Below are positions 51,461-63,073 of a stretch of DNA of 64,000 bases, one piece after another; positions within the stretch are counted from its first letter, which is position 1; the number at the start of each line of letters is the position of its first letter. Both the position numbers and the translations under genes were made by a program. The notes beneath the pieces are model-generated. The model made no database searches. It saw only the letters and a program-made list of their open reading frames with translations, and had not been told where the DNA came from. Origin of the DNA: Nitratidesulfovibrio sp. SRB-5 (GTDB taxonomy: Bacteria; Desulfobacterota; Desulfovibrionia; Desulfovibrionales; Desulfovibrionaceae); the NCBI RefSeq assembly GCF_019931275.1, contig NZ_JAIOTY010000002.1, forward strand, positions 1,266,631-1,330,630. The letters are read 5' to 3'.

Positions 51461-52234
51461 ATGGGCGCGCGGGTAGTGGCCATCGCCAACCAGAAGGGGG
51501 GCGTGGGCAAGACCACCTCCACCCTGACGCTTGGCGCGGCGCTAGCGCGCCGGGGCAAGCGCGTGCTGATCATGGACCTGGATCCGCACGCCAACGCCTC
51601 GGTGCACCTCCGGTTCTATCCGGAGGACCTGGACGTGACCATGTACGACCTGTTCATGGTCGACGAGGCGGCCTGGCCCGGCCTGTGGAAGCGCCTGGTG
51701 CGCCGCAACGAAGGCCAGTCCTGGGACATGGCCCCGGCAAGCATCCAGCTTGCCGAACTGGATGTGGACCTGAAGGGCCGCAAGGGCAAGGGAGCGATAC
51801 TGCAGCAGGCCATCGCGCATGTGCGCGACGACTACGATTTCATCATCATCGACTGCCCGCCGCATGTGGGCATTCTGCTGGTGAACGCGCTGGTGGCCTG
51901 CGATTTGCTTGTCATTCCCATCCAGACGGATTTTCTGGCGCTGCACGGGCTGAAGCTGCTGTTCGACACCATCCGGGTGCTCAACAAGGTGCTGCCGCAG
52001 CCCATACGGTACCGGGCCCTGGCCACCATGTTCGACCGGCGGGCCAGGGCGTGCAACAGGGTGCTCGAACTGCTGGCGCAGAAGATGGGGCCGAAGATGT
52101 TCAACACGGTGGTCGGCATGGATACCCGCTTTCGCGAGGCCAGCGCGCAGGGCCGGGTTATCTACGATCTCGACCCCGACAGCCGGGGGGCGCGTGCCTA
52201 CGACGCGCTGGCCGAAGAGATGCTGCAATCATGA
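51461..52234 (+). CDS. ParA/MinD-type ATPase of the chemosensory operon
   Basis: A 257-residue Walker-type ATPase. The deviant Walker A motif with signature lysine is NQKGGVGKTTSTLTLGAAL at about residues 10-28, the switch region is MDLDPHANAS (about 39-48), and Walker B is IIIDCPPHVG. It lacks an N-terminal DNA-binding domain, so it is the short type. In Rhodobacter (PpfA) and Vibrio (ParC) such ATPases position chemosensory arrays in the cell; that role is inferred here from context. The next gene, a cheW with an extended N-terminus, overlaps by ATGA. No ParB is encoded nearby. Confidence 0.92.
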   Translation: MGARVVAIANQKGGVGKTTSTLTLGAALARRGKRVLIMDLDPHANASVHLRFYPEDLDVTMYDLFMVDEAAWPGLWKRLVRRNEGQSWDMAPASIQLAELDVDLKGRKGKGAILQQAIAHVRDDYDFIIIDCPPHVGILLVNALVACDLLVIPIQTDFLALHGLKLLFDTIRVLNKVLPQPIRYRALATMFDRRARACNRVLELLAQKMGPKMFNTVVGMDTRFREASAQGRVIYDLDPDSRGARAYDALAEEMLQS

Positions 52235-52929
52235 CCCAACGTTCACCCGAGGAGTACTTCCGGCAGCACGATTTCGGCTCGGAAGCGGCCACGGGCGGCG
52301 GGGGCGAGTTCACCGCCGCCGAACGGGCCTTCATGCAGAAGTATCTGGGCGTGGAGGAAGGCGACCTCCTGCGCCGCATCGGCATTGATCCCGTCCGTGC
52401 GGGCGGGGCGGGCGGGGCGGGCGCGGCGGGCGCCGCCGCCGGGCTCGAAGACGAGGCGGAATCGCTGGACGCCCGCCTGCGCAACGAACCGGTCTTGCAG
52501 ATGGTTGGCTTTTTCCTGGGTGCCCAGGAATTCGCCGTGCCCACCGAGGCCGTGCAGGAAGTGATAAAGTACGCGGCGCCCACGCGCCTGCCTGCCGCCC
52601 CGTCGTTCGTGGCGGGCATAGTCAACCTGCGCGGGCGCGTCACCCCGCTGGTGCGGTTGCGTGAATTGCTGGGCGTATATGATGGCGGCGATGCCGCCGG
52701 CAGTGAAGACAGGTTCATCATCGTCTGCCGCAGGCGGGGCCTGCAAATGGGCATGATGATTGAGCGCGTGCATACCATGTACCGGGTGCCGCAACAGGAT
52801 ATCGACTGGGCCATCGAATCGCATCTCGGTATCAGCGTCGACTTTGTGTCCGGCCTGCTCAAGGCGGACGAACGCCTGATAAGCATCGTTTCGGTGGACA
52901 AGATACTCGACTGTGTTCTGAAACGCTGA
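52231..52929 (+). CDS. cheW: CheW-domain coupling protein with N-terminal extension
   Basis: A 232-residue CheW-domain protein. The coupling domain fills about residues 90-230 (MVGFFLGAQEFAVPTEAVQE, NLRGRVTPLVRLRELLGV). Before it are 90 additional residues: a conserved-looking helix pair (EYFRQHDFGS, AERAFMQKYLGVEEGDLLRR) and a Gly/Ala linker. ATG 52231 overlaps the parA stop, so the two are coupled. The extension is a plausible docking site for the ParA ATPase, by analogy with ParP of Vibrio, a CheA-interacting partner of ParC; this is inference. Confidence 0.92.
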   Translation: MTQRSPEEYFRQHDFGSEAATGGGGEFTAAERAFMQKYLGVEEGDLLRRIGIDPVRAGGAGGAGAAGAAAGLEDEAESLDARLRNEPVLQMVGFFLGAQEFAVPTEAVQEVIKYAAPTRLPAAPSFVAGIVNLRGRVTPLVRLRELLGVYDGGDAAGSEDRFIIVCRRRGLQMGMMIERVHTMYRVPQQDIDWAIESHLGISVDFVSGLLKADERLISIVSVDKILDCVLKR

Positions 52930-52939
52930 GGAGGCACTC

Positions 52940-53308
52940 ATGAGCAAGCATATATTGATCGTGGACGACTCCAAGACCGTTCGCAACCTGGTTGCCTTCA
53001 TAATGAAAAAGGAAGGCTTCAAGGTTACCACGGCGGAGGACGGTCTGGACGGTCTGGAGAAACTGTACTCCTCCGAAAAGGTAGACCTGATCATTTCCGA
53101 CGTGAACATGCCGCGCATGGACGGGTTCACTTTCATCAAGACGGTGCGCGAGCAGGAAGCCTACCGCGACCTGCCCATCGTGGTGCTGTCCACCGAAGGA
53201 CAGGAAAAGGACATCCAGATGGGCATGAGCCTGGGTGCCAACCTGTACATGGTCAAGCCCGCCCAGCCGGAAAAGATGGTCAAGAACATAAAGATGCTGC
53301 TCGGTTGA
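52940..53308 (+). CDS. cheY: Chemotaxis response regulator CheY
   Basis: A stand-alone receiver of 122 residues that takes phosphate from CheA and acts on the flagellar switch. Acidic pair Asp9/Asp10, phosphorylation site Asp54 in IISDVNMPRMDG, the Thr/Ser switch in VVLSTEG and the Lys in YMVKPAQPE are all present. It begins 10 bp after the cheW stop, with GAGGAG upstream. It sits directly before cheA. Confidence 0.96.
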   Translation: MSKHILIVDDSKTVRNLVAFIMKKEGFKVTTAEDGLDGLEKLYSSEKVDLIISDVNMPRMDGFTFIKTVREQEAYRDLPIVVLSTEGQEKDIQMGMSLGANLYMVKPAQPEKMVKNIKMLLG

Positions 53309-53467
53309 CCGATACAGTGCAGTATAGTGGTTCTGAATGCGCGGCATTGCGCCGCGCCAAGGCTTTCTGGGGGCCCGGAGAAACCGACGGATGCGGCCAT
53401 GCTGCCGCGCCGGTCGGCATCCCGGCTATCGAGCACGGCCACGCCCCGGCCTACCTGAGGTGAGGGT

Positions 53468-56566
<3,099 letters not shown>

Positions 56567-56595
56567 GCTCCGTTTAGTCTTTGCCATGAATGCAG

Positions 56596-56634
56596 AACGC
56601 CCCCGTCCGGCAGCACCGGGCGGGGGCGTTTTCT
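56596..56634 (+). terminator. Terminator of the chemosensory operon
   Basis: A long stem (AACGCCCCCG from 56596 with CGGGGGCGTT to 56630, inner CCGG/CCGG pairing around CAGCA) followed by TTTTCT, 30 bp after cheA. It also lies close to the end of the convergent membrane-protein gene. Confidence 0.9.
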
Positions 56635-56653
56635 CGTGGATTCGGGAAATGCG

Positions 56654-57610
56654 CTACATGGGCGCGTGCAGCCGCACCACATGGGCCAGGGTGCTGGCCT
56701 CGCAGCCGCAGGCCACCATCAGCAGCACCAGCGCGGTCACGATGCCCACCTTGTGGCGCAGCGGCGTGGCGGAACGGATCACCGTGCCCCACAGGCCGCA
56801 GGCGGCCAGCGGCAGCACCAGCGTGCCGACCAGGGGCAGCAGCGGGGGCAGGACGGTAAGGTCCGGGCTGGTCAGCGTGGCGGCGCGGTACAGCACGTAC
56901 ACCCCCACCGGCAGGGCGCACAGGGTGCCGCCCAGGGCCCAGCGGGCGCATACGCCCAAGGCGTAGTTGTAATAGTCGCGGCCAAAGTCGTCCTTGTCGC
57001 GGCGGGTCAGCAGCCAGGCCAGGCACAGCGCACCGGCGGCACCCGCGGCCACGAAGACCGACTGGCCCAGCACCGGCCACAGCAGCGAGTCTGCGGGCGC
57101 GGCGATGAGGGCGCGCATGGTGTTCATGGCGGAAGCGCTGGAAGGCAGGGGATGCCCCGGCAGCAGCAGGGCGCGGGCAAGGCCGAAACCGCATGCCGTG
57201 GCCTCGATGCCGCCGATGCCGGCGGCAAGGCCCACGAAGCGGTGCATGGCAGAACCCTTGATGTACTTCCAGCCCAGCAGGTACAGGGCGGCACAGGCCC
57301 CGCCCCCCGCCAGCAGCGCAGGCAGGGCCAGCAACGGTATGCGGAACGGACCTTCCATCAGGTCGGGCTGCATCTGGGCCATGCGCAGGGTCACCACGCC
57401 GCTTACGGCCACCAGCACGGCGGCGGTCAGGGCGGCCAGCAGGGCGCCCTGGCGCGCCAGTTTGTCGGGGAACGAGGACCGCTGGGTCACGGCCAGACGT
57501 TGGGCGGACAGGCACAGGAACGGCAGGCCCGTCACGGCCAGCAGCAGGCAGGCCAGAATGCCGCCCGGCAATGCCAGCGACCAGACGGCGGCATCGGGAA
57601 ACAGGATCAT
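56654..57610 (-). CDS. Integral membrane protein of unknown function
   Basis: A 318-residue protein with about eight hydrophobic segments: near 5-30, 50-75, 85-110, 125-145, 175-200, 215-240, 250-275 and 285-305. Conserved-looking polar spots are a Lys-Asp-Asp-Phe-Gly loop (about 203) and His near the end. No transporter signature was recognised. I start at ATG 57610 (MILFPDAAVWSLALPGG), which opens directly into the first helix and has GGAG ten bases upstream. It is convergent with cheA and divergent from the CpoB-like gene. Confidence 0.72.
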   Translation of the reverse strand: MILFPDAAVWSLALPGGILACLLLAVTGLPFLCLSAQRLAVTQRSSFPDKLARQGALLAALTAAVLVAVSGVVTLRMAQMQPDLMEGPFRIPLLALPALLAGGGACAALYLLGWKYIKGSAMHRFVGLAAGIGGIEATACGFGLARALLLPGHPLPSSASAMNTMRALIAAPADSLLWPVLGQSVFVAAGAAGALCLAWLLTRRDKDDFGRDYYNYALGVCARWALGGTLCALPVGVYVLYRAATLTSPDLTVLPPLLPLVGTLVLPLAACGLWGTVIRSATPLRHKVGIVTALVLLMVACGCEASTLAHVVRLHAPM

Positions 57611-57878
57611 TCGGTAAAGCTCCGTTGGGGTGATGCGGCGGCGCGCAAGGGCGTTGTCGCACCGGTCTTGTGCCCCAAAACCGCTTGGGGCGCAAGGGCG
57701 CGGGCCGGGCGGCAACCGCCGGTGGCGGCGCGGGACGGGGCGATGGCGCTGATGCGGGCGATACCGCCCGCTGCCCGTCCGGAGCGCGGCGTTGCGTGGA
57801 TTTCCTTGAAAAAATGGCGGCCATCGCCTATGGAGGGTACAGTTCCGTCAACGTACACGGCCAGTTCGGAGATTCCTC

Positions 57879-58748
57879 ATGCAGCATCGGCGGCTTCGCG
57901 CATCGGCGGCATTGCTTGTTCCGGCCCTTCTTCTCGCCACGGTCCTCTGTTCCGGCTGCGCCGGACAGGGCACAGGACAGGGCGCGGCGCAGGGCAGCAC
58001 CGAATGGCGGCTGCGCATGCTGGAGGAAAAGTACCTTTCCTACGAAGAGGCCCGCAAGGTCCGCGACGGCTCGGTGGACGAGCGGTTGCGCGCGCTGGAG
58101 GAAAAGCAGGCCGCACTGTCCGCCCGCGTGGACGGCGACCGCGAATCCGATGGCCGCAGGCTCGACGCGCTGGAAGGCGCACTTGCGGGCAAGACGAGCG
58201 GGCAACCTGCCGTGGCTTCGCCCCCGGTTGCATCTGGTGTTGCGTCGGGCGATGCTTCGGCGGTACCGGCAGTCGATGCCGACGACCTGGGCGCGGGCGG
58301 GCGCCGCATCCAGCCGGAACCCGCCAAGTCCGCCTCCAGGGCCGTGCAAAAGCCGGAGCCCAAGCCTGCAAAGGGCGTCTCGGACAAGGCCGCCTACGAA
58401 TCCGCCCTGAACCTGCTGCAACGCGGCAAGACCGACGAGGCCCGCGTGCGTTTTGACGGTTTTCTGGGCGATTACCCCAACAGCGCGCTGGTGCCCAACG
58501 CCCTGTACTGGAAGGGCGAGGCCCTGTACGCCCAGCGCCGCTACGCCGACGCCATCGTGGCCTTCAAGGAGGTCACCGCGCGCTTCCCCAAGCATCACAA
58601 GGCGGCGGATTCGCTGCTCAAGATCGCGCTGGCCTACAAGCAGCTGGGAGATGACGAGAACGTGCGCTTCCACCTGAAGGCGCTGCGCGAAGACCACCCC
58701 GATTCCCCGGCCGCCAAGCTGGCCCGGCAGCGCTTTCCCAACGGGTAA
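57879..58748 (+). CDS. CpoB/YbgF-like TPR lipoprotein
   Basis: A 289-residue envelope protein. The signal peptide ends LCSGC with lipid site Cys27. A coiled coil (about 40-95, EWRLRMLEEKYLSYEEARK) as in YbgF/CpoB is followed by a Pro/Ala-rich linker and three tetratricopeptide repeats from about residue 170 (YESALNLLQRGKTDEARVRF, YWKGEALYAQRRYADAIVAF, LKIALAYKQLGDDENVRFHL). CpoB coordinates outer-membrane constriction with cell-wall synthesis with the Tol-Pal system; tol genes are not in the window. dprA follows 17 bp downstream. Confidence 0.87.
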   Translation: MQHRRLRASAALLVPALLLATVLCSGCAGQGTGQGAAQGSTEWRLRMLEEKYLSYEEARKVRDGSVDERLRALEEKQAALSARVDGDRESDGRRLDALEGALAGKTSGQPAVASPPVASGVASGDASAVPAVDADDLGAGGRRIQPEPAKSASRAVQKPEPKPAKGVSDKAAYESALNLLQRGKTDEARVRFDGFLGDYPNSALVPNALYWKGEALYAQRRYADAIVAFKEVTARFPKHHKAADSLLKIALAYKQLGDDENVRFHLKALREDHPDSPAAKLARQRFPNG

Positions 58749-58765
58749 GCCGCCCGCGCCCTGCC

Positions 58766-60466
58766 ATGGCTTCCCAGCCGCCCGCCCCCATACGCCCGGA
58801 TAGCGCGTTTTTGCGTGCCATGCCATCCGGCCCCGGCAGATTGCCCGCTTTTGTCGATCTGGACGAGGCGGGCCGCGCCGAATTGTGGGCCGCGCTGGCC
58901 TTGCGCCACAGCCCCGGCATCGGGCCGCGCACGGTGCGTCGCCTGCTGGCCGGGCTGGGGTCGGCGCTGGCCGCCGTGCAGGCTGCGGACCGGGGCGGGC
59001 ACGACTGGACGCTGGCGGGGGTGCGACCGCACATGGCCGCGCCGGTGGCGCGCGGCGTGTGGCGCGACACGGCCCGGCAGGAATGGGACGCGGTGCGCGC
59101 CTGCCGCTGCTCCATCCTGCTGTGGACCGACCCGCGCTACCCGGCACGCCTGCGCGAAGTTTTCGACGCACCTGCCGTGCTGTACTGCCGGGGCGACGCA
59201 TCGCTGCTGGCCAACCACGCCGTGGCGGTGGTGGGTTCGCGCCTGTCCTCGCGGGCCGGGCGCGGGGTGGCCGCCGACATCGCCTACAGCCTTTCGGCGG
59301 CGGGCGTCACCGTGGTTTCCGGTCTTGCGCGCGGCATCGACCGCGAGGCCCACGTGGCCGCGCTGGAAGAGGTGGGCTCCACCATCGGCGTGCTGGGCAC
59401 GGGCATCGACGTGGTCTACCCGCCGGAGCACGCGGAACTGTTCGAACGCATGGAAGCCACGGGGCTGCTGGTGTCGGAATACGCCCCCGGCACGCTGCCC
59501 CTGCCCGCGCACTTTCCCGTGCGCAACCGGATCATCAGCGGATTTTCGGTGGGGGTGCTGGTGGTGGAGGCGGCAGCCCGCAGCGGCAGCCTGATCACCG
59601 CGCGCCTGGCCCTGGAGCAGGGCCGCGAGGTGTACGCCGTGCCCGGACCGGCCACGGCCCAGTACACCTGCGGCTGCCGGGGGCTCATCGAGCAGGGGGC
59701 ACGGCCCGTGGCCACGGCGGAAGACATGCTGGCGGACCTGGCCCCGGTGCTGGGCATGGAACTGGCCGCGCTGGCCGCGCCGTGTCCGCCTCCCGGTTGG
59801 GGAGGTTGGGGAGGTTGGGGCGGTCGGGACGACGCTCCGCTGGACGAGGTGTTTTCGCAGGACTTTTCGCCCAATCCGGTGTCTCCGGTGTCTCCGGGTG
59901 CCCCGAACGCCGCTACGGACAGAAATGCGGCAACAGGGGCACTCCCCGACAGCATCAGGCCCATTCCGTATGATGCCGCCAGCCAGCCACTTAAGCTTTC
60001 CGGCGGAACAGCCGTAGTACCTGACGGACAGGCCATGCAGCCATCAACGGAACCCGTTGCCGTGCATCCTCCGGTGCCCGGTCCGGCTGGCCTTGCAGGG
60101 GGGCGGGGAGTATCCGCCGACCCGGCGCCGACATCCCGGGCTTCCGCGCACGCAGCGGCGGCCCCACCGGCAACGCTGCCCGCTTCACCTGGCCTGTCCG
60201 GGGCCCATCCGGCACCGCGCCAGTCGCGCATCCGCAAGTCGGCACCCCCCGCACCGTGCCCGTCCTGTGGCAGCGGCGGCACCGGTACCGGCGGTGGTCC
60301 GGATGACGCCATCCTGGCCTTCCTGCACGGTCGCCCCGGCGCCCACGTGGACGACATCTGCCGCGCGTTGTCCATGGGGGCGGCGGACGTCAGCTGCCGA
60401 CTGGTGTTGCTGGAGGTAAAGGGCGGGGTTCGCCGGTTGCCCGGCATGCGCTACGAGCGTATGTAG
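58766..60466 (+). CDS. dprA: DNA-processing protein DprA, with long linker
   Basis: Protects incoming single-stranded DNA and loads RecA in natural transformation; widely present in non-competent bacteria too. The 566-residue protein has an N-terminal HhH-like part (about 35-75, HSPGIGPRTVRRLL), the Rossmann core from about 150 (AVVGSRLSSRAGRG, VSGLARGIDREAHVAAL, PARSGSLIT-type end as AARSGSLITARLALEQGR) and a C-terminal winged helix (about 505-566). Usual length is 360-400 residues; here some 170 residues of low-complexity Pro/Ala/Gly sequence, including GWGGWGGWGG, separate core and winged helix. It is 17 bp after the CpoB-like gene. Confidence 0.93.
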   Translation: MASQPPAPIRPDSAFLRAMPSGPGRLPAFVDLDEAGRAELWAALALRHSPGIGPRTVRRLLAGLGSALAAVQAADRGGHDWTLAGVRPHMAAPVARGVWRDTARQEWDAVRACRCSILLWTDPRYPARLREVFDAPAVLYCRGDASLLANHAVAVVGSRLSSRAGRGVAADIAYSLSAAGVTVVSGLARGIDREAHVAALEEVGSTIGVLGTGIDVVYPPEHAELFERMEATGLLVSEYAPGTLPLPAHFPVRNRIISGFSVGVLVVEAAARSGSLITARLALEQGREVYAVPGPATAQYTCGCRGLIEQGARPVATAEDMLADLAPVLGMELAALAAPCPPPGWGGWGGWGGRDDAPLDEVFSQDFSPNPVSPVSPGAPNAATDRNAATGALPDSIRPIPYDAASQPLKLSGGTAVVPDGQAMQPSTEPVAVHPPVPGPAGLAGGRGVSADPAPTSRASAHAAAAPPATLPASPGLSGAHPAPRQSRIRKSAPPAPCPSCGSGGTGTGGGPDDAILAFLHGRPGAHVDDICRALSMGAADVSCRLVLLEVKGGVRRLPGMRYERM

Positions 60467-60520
60467 GGAAACGCGCCAACACGGATCGAAACGGCGGGCA
60501 TGCGCCTGCCGGGGAAGGAT

Positions 60521-61015
60521 ATGCAGAAGATACCGCTAGACCTCGCCGCGCCCGGCATGAAGCTGGCCAAGCCCGTCACCAAGTCCGACGGGCTGGTGCT
60601 GGTGGGCACGGGCGTTGAACTGACCACCACCATCATCTCGCGCTTCCGCGCCAGCGGGGTGCAGTCGCTTACCGTGCAGGGCCGCCCCGTGGACCTTGGC
60701 GACGACGGCGGCAGCGACCTAGAGCGCATCGCCGGGCGGCTGGACCACCTGTTCCGCAAGCACGGGCAGGACCGGTTCATGGTCACCCTGCGCAACATGC
60801 TGCGCCGCTTCTTTGCCGAGCGCATCGCCGCCGCCAAGGCGGCGGAAGAGGCCGAAGCCGCCGCACTGGCCGCCGCGGCAGAGGCCGCGCGCGAAGAGGC
60901 GGAAGCCCTGGCCGCGCAGAACCGCATCCCGCTTGTTGATGACGAGCCGGAAGGCGTGCCCGCCCGGCCCGAAGTGGGCAACGGCAACGGCGCGCCACGG
61001 GAGACCGGACGATGA
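60521..61015 (+). CDS. Conserved hypothetical protein upstream of HDOD gene
   Basis: A 164-residue cytoplasmic protein. The N-terminal 60 residues (KIPLDLAAPGMKLAKPVTKSD then GVELTTTIISRFRASGV) resemble the short beta-rich segment found before HD-GYP domains in c-di-GMP phosphodiesterases. A long Ala/Glu-rich helix (about 95-140) and a disordered tail follow. I start at ATG 60521, with GGGGAAGGAT upstream, rather than 60500. It overlaps the HDOD gene by ATGA, so the two probably work together. Function unknown. Confidence 0.72.
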   Translation: MQKIPLDLAAPGMKLAKPVTKSDGLVLVGTGVELTTTIISRFRASGVQSLTVQGRPVDLGDDGGSDLERIAGRLDHLFRKHGQDRFMVTLRNMLRRFFAERIAAAKAAEEAEAAALAAAAEAAREEAEALAAQNRIPLVDDEPEGVPARPEVGNGNGAPRETGR

Positions 61016-61851
61016 GCGAAGACCTGCGCACCATTTACAAGGGCCGCCTGCTGGCGGTGAAGGACCTGCCCACGCTTCCCACGGCGTTGCAGGAAGTCTC
61101 GCGCCTGCTGGAGTTGCCCAATACCACCACCGACCAGGTGGCCAAGGTCATTTCCTTCGACCAGGTGCTGGCGGCCAAGGTGCTGAAGATGGTCAACTCG
61201 CCCATCTACGGCTTTCCGGGGCGCATAGGCACGGTAAAGCACGCCCTGGTGCTGCTGGGGTTCAACGTCATCCGGGGGCTGATCATCTCCACCTCGGTCT
61301 ATGACGACATGAACCGCGCCATGCGCGGCCTGTGGGACCACAGCGTGGGCTGCTCGCTGGCCTGCGGCGAACTGGCCCGCGCGCTGGGCATGAAGGACCC
61401 GGAGGAGTACGCCGTGGCCGGGCTGCTGCACGACCTGGGCAAGGTGGTGTCGGCCCTGCAACTGCCCGAGGCCAAGGCCAGGGTGGACGCGGTGGTGCAG
61501 GACCAGGACCTGCCGTACATCGACGCGGAAACGCAGGTGCTCGGCTTCGGGCATGACCGCATCAACGCCTGGCTGGCCGAACACTGGAACCTGCCCCCGG
61601 CCATCCGCGAGGGCATGGCCTTCCACCACAAGCCCATGAGCGCGCGCATCTACCCGCAGATGGCCTGCGTGGTGCATGTGGGCAACTTCATGGCCCGGCT
61701 GTTCGAGTACGGATCCGGCGGGGACGACAACGTGCCGCAACTTTCGCCGCACGCGCTGAAGCTGCTGGGCATGAACCAGAACGCGCTGGAAGGTCTGCTG
61801 GACACCCTGTGCGAGAAATTCGCCGATGCCGGGGAACTGGGCTTTGCATGA
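61012..61851 (+). CDS. HDOD-domain signalling protein
   Basis: A 279-residue single HDOD domain protein. It shows the family pattern LPTLPTALQEVSRLLELPNT at the start, KVLKMVNSPIYGFPGRIGTV (about 61-80), then HDLGKVVSALQL (about 141) with the partial HD motif; HDOD proteins lack the full set of metal ligands and act as non-enzymatic regulatory modules. It starts within the previous gene (ATGA overlap) and precedes a GGDEF-like gene, so a shared signalling role, possibly with c-di-GMP or stress control, is inferred. Confidence 0.9.
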   Translation: MSEDLRTIYKGRLLAVKDLPTLPTALQEVSRLLELPNTTTDQVAKVISFDQVLAAKVLKMVNSPIYGFPGRIGTVKHALVLLGFNVIRGLIISTSVYDDMNRAMRGLWDHSVGCSLACGELARALGMKDPEEYAVAGLLHDLGKVVSALQLPEAKARVDAVVQDQDLPYIDAETQVLGFGHDRINAWLAEHWNLPPAIREGMAFHHKPMSARIYPQMACVVHVGNFMARLFEYGSGGDDNVPQLSPHALKLLGMNQNALEGLLDTLCEKFADAGELGFA

Positions 61852-62011
61852 TTCCTGACGCTGCCGTGTCGCCATCTCAGCCGTCTGCCCCGTCGCCGTT
61901 TCTGGTGCCGTGCCAGACGCTGCCCGCATGCCCGATTCCGGTCTGCGCGTCATGGTGCGCGTCATGGCACACGTCATGGCTCGCGGCGTGGCTCGCGGCG
62001 TGGAGCGCGTC

Positions 62012-63073
62012 ATGAGTACGCGCCCCTTGGGGTTCGGCGACGCAGCAGCGGCAAGCGTGCCGCGCTGCTGGCTGGTCACGGCGGACGGTGGCCTGGCCGC
62101 CACCGTGCGCGCCTTGTGGGCGGCGGGCGGCGGCCCGGAGGGACAGTGCGCGGCGTCGTCCCGGCCCATGGACTGGCGGGTGTTCGACAACGGGCGGGCC
62201 GTGCTGGAACAGTTTTTTCTCGATCCGCCGGACCTGCTGCTGGTTTCCGCCGCGCTTCCGGACATGTCCGGCGTGTCGCTGATCCAGTTGGTGAAGGGCG
62301 AGAACGTGTATCGCCAGGTGGCCACGCTGCTGGCCCTGAGCGCACCGGAAATGGCCGGGGTGGACTGGCAGGGCGTGGAAGCCGACGATTTCATGGTGCT
62401 GCCCTCCGTGCCGGTCTCGGCAGAGGGTGCAGGCTGCGCGCCCCTGCCGCCCCCGCTGACCACGGAACTCACGGCGCGCATCGAACTGGCCCTCACCCGC
62501 GCGGGCCGTGCCCTGGACGCCAGTCCGCTGACCAAGCTGCCGGGCAACACCTCGATCATCAAGTTCATCCAGGGGCTCATCGACCGGCGCATGGATTTCG
62601 CGCTGGCCTACGCGGACCTCGACAATTTCAAGGCCTTCAACGACAAGTACGGCTTTTCGCGTGGCGACGAAGTGCTCATGCTCACCGCGCGGCTGCTGGC
62701 CACCACGGCGCGCGAGGTGCGCGGCCAGCCCGCCTTCGTGGGGCATGTGGGCGGCGACGACTTTGTCTTCGTGACGCCCGTGGACGAGGCGGAAGACGCC
62801 TGCCGCCGCGTGGTGGGAGCCTTCGACGCCATCGTGCCCGGCTTCTACGACGCGGACGACCGCGAGCGCGGGGCCATCGTGGCCCATGACCGGCAGGGGC
62901 AGGTGCGCACCTTTCCGCTGATGGCCGTTTCCATCGCCGTGGTGTGCAACCGGCCCGGCGACGGGTTTTCGCTGGCCCACTACGGCGAGGCCTCGTACCG
63001 GGCAAGCCAGGTCAAGAAGCTGGCCAAGGACAGGACGGGCAGCTGCTATGTCTTCGACCGGCGACAGGCGTGA
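62012..63073 (+). CDS. Receiver-like/GGDEF-domain protein with variant GGDDF motif
   Basis: A 353-residue protein. The N-terminal 130 residues resemble a response-regulator receiver without a clear phospho-Asp (LLVSAALPDMSGVSL). The GGDEF domain (about 170-350) includes YADLDNFKAFNDKYGFSRGD and the signature HVGGDDFVFV, in which the fourth motif residue is Asp, not Glu, so diguanylate cyclase activity is uncertain. No RxxD inhibitory site lies before the motif. ATG 62012 with GGAG eight bases upstream is preferred; ATG 61910 lies before a run of repeated GTCATG and GCTCGCGGCGTG motifs. It follows the HDOD gene by 160 bp. Confidence 0.85.
   Translation: MSTRPLGFGDAAAASVPRCWLVTADGGLAATVRALWAAGGGPEGQCAASSRPMDWRVFDNGRAVLEQFFLDPPDLLLVSAALPDMSGVSLIQLVKGENVYRQVATLLALSAPEMAGVDWQGVEADDFMVLPSVPVSAEGAGCAPLPPPLTTELTARIELALTRAGRALDASPLTKLPGNTSIIKFIQGLIDRRMDFALAYADLDNFKAFNDKYGFSRGDEVLMLTARLLATTAREVRGQPAFVGHVGGDDFVFVTPVDEAEDACRRVVGAFDAIVPGFYDADDRERGAIVAHDRQGQVRTFPLMAVSIAVVCNRPGDGFSLAHYGEASYRASQVKKLAKDRTGSCYVFDRRQA

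Noticed and set aside
51351-51478. Short open frame with repeated Asp-Met between cheR and parA
   Set aside because: 42 codons of low complexity, no clear ribosome site, overlapping the parA start; no evidence of a gene.
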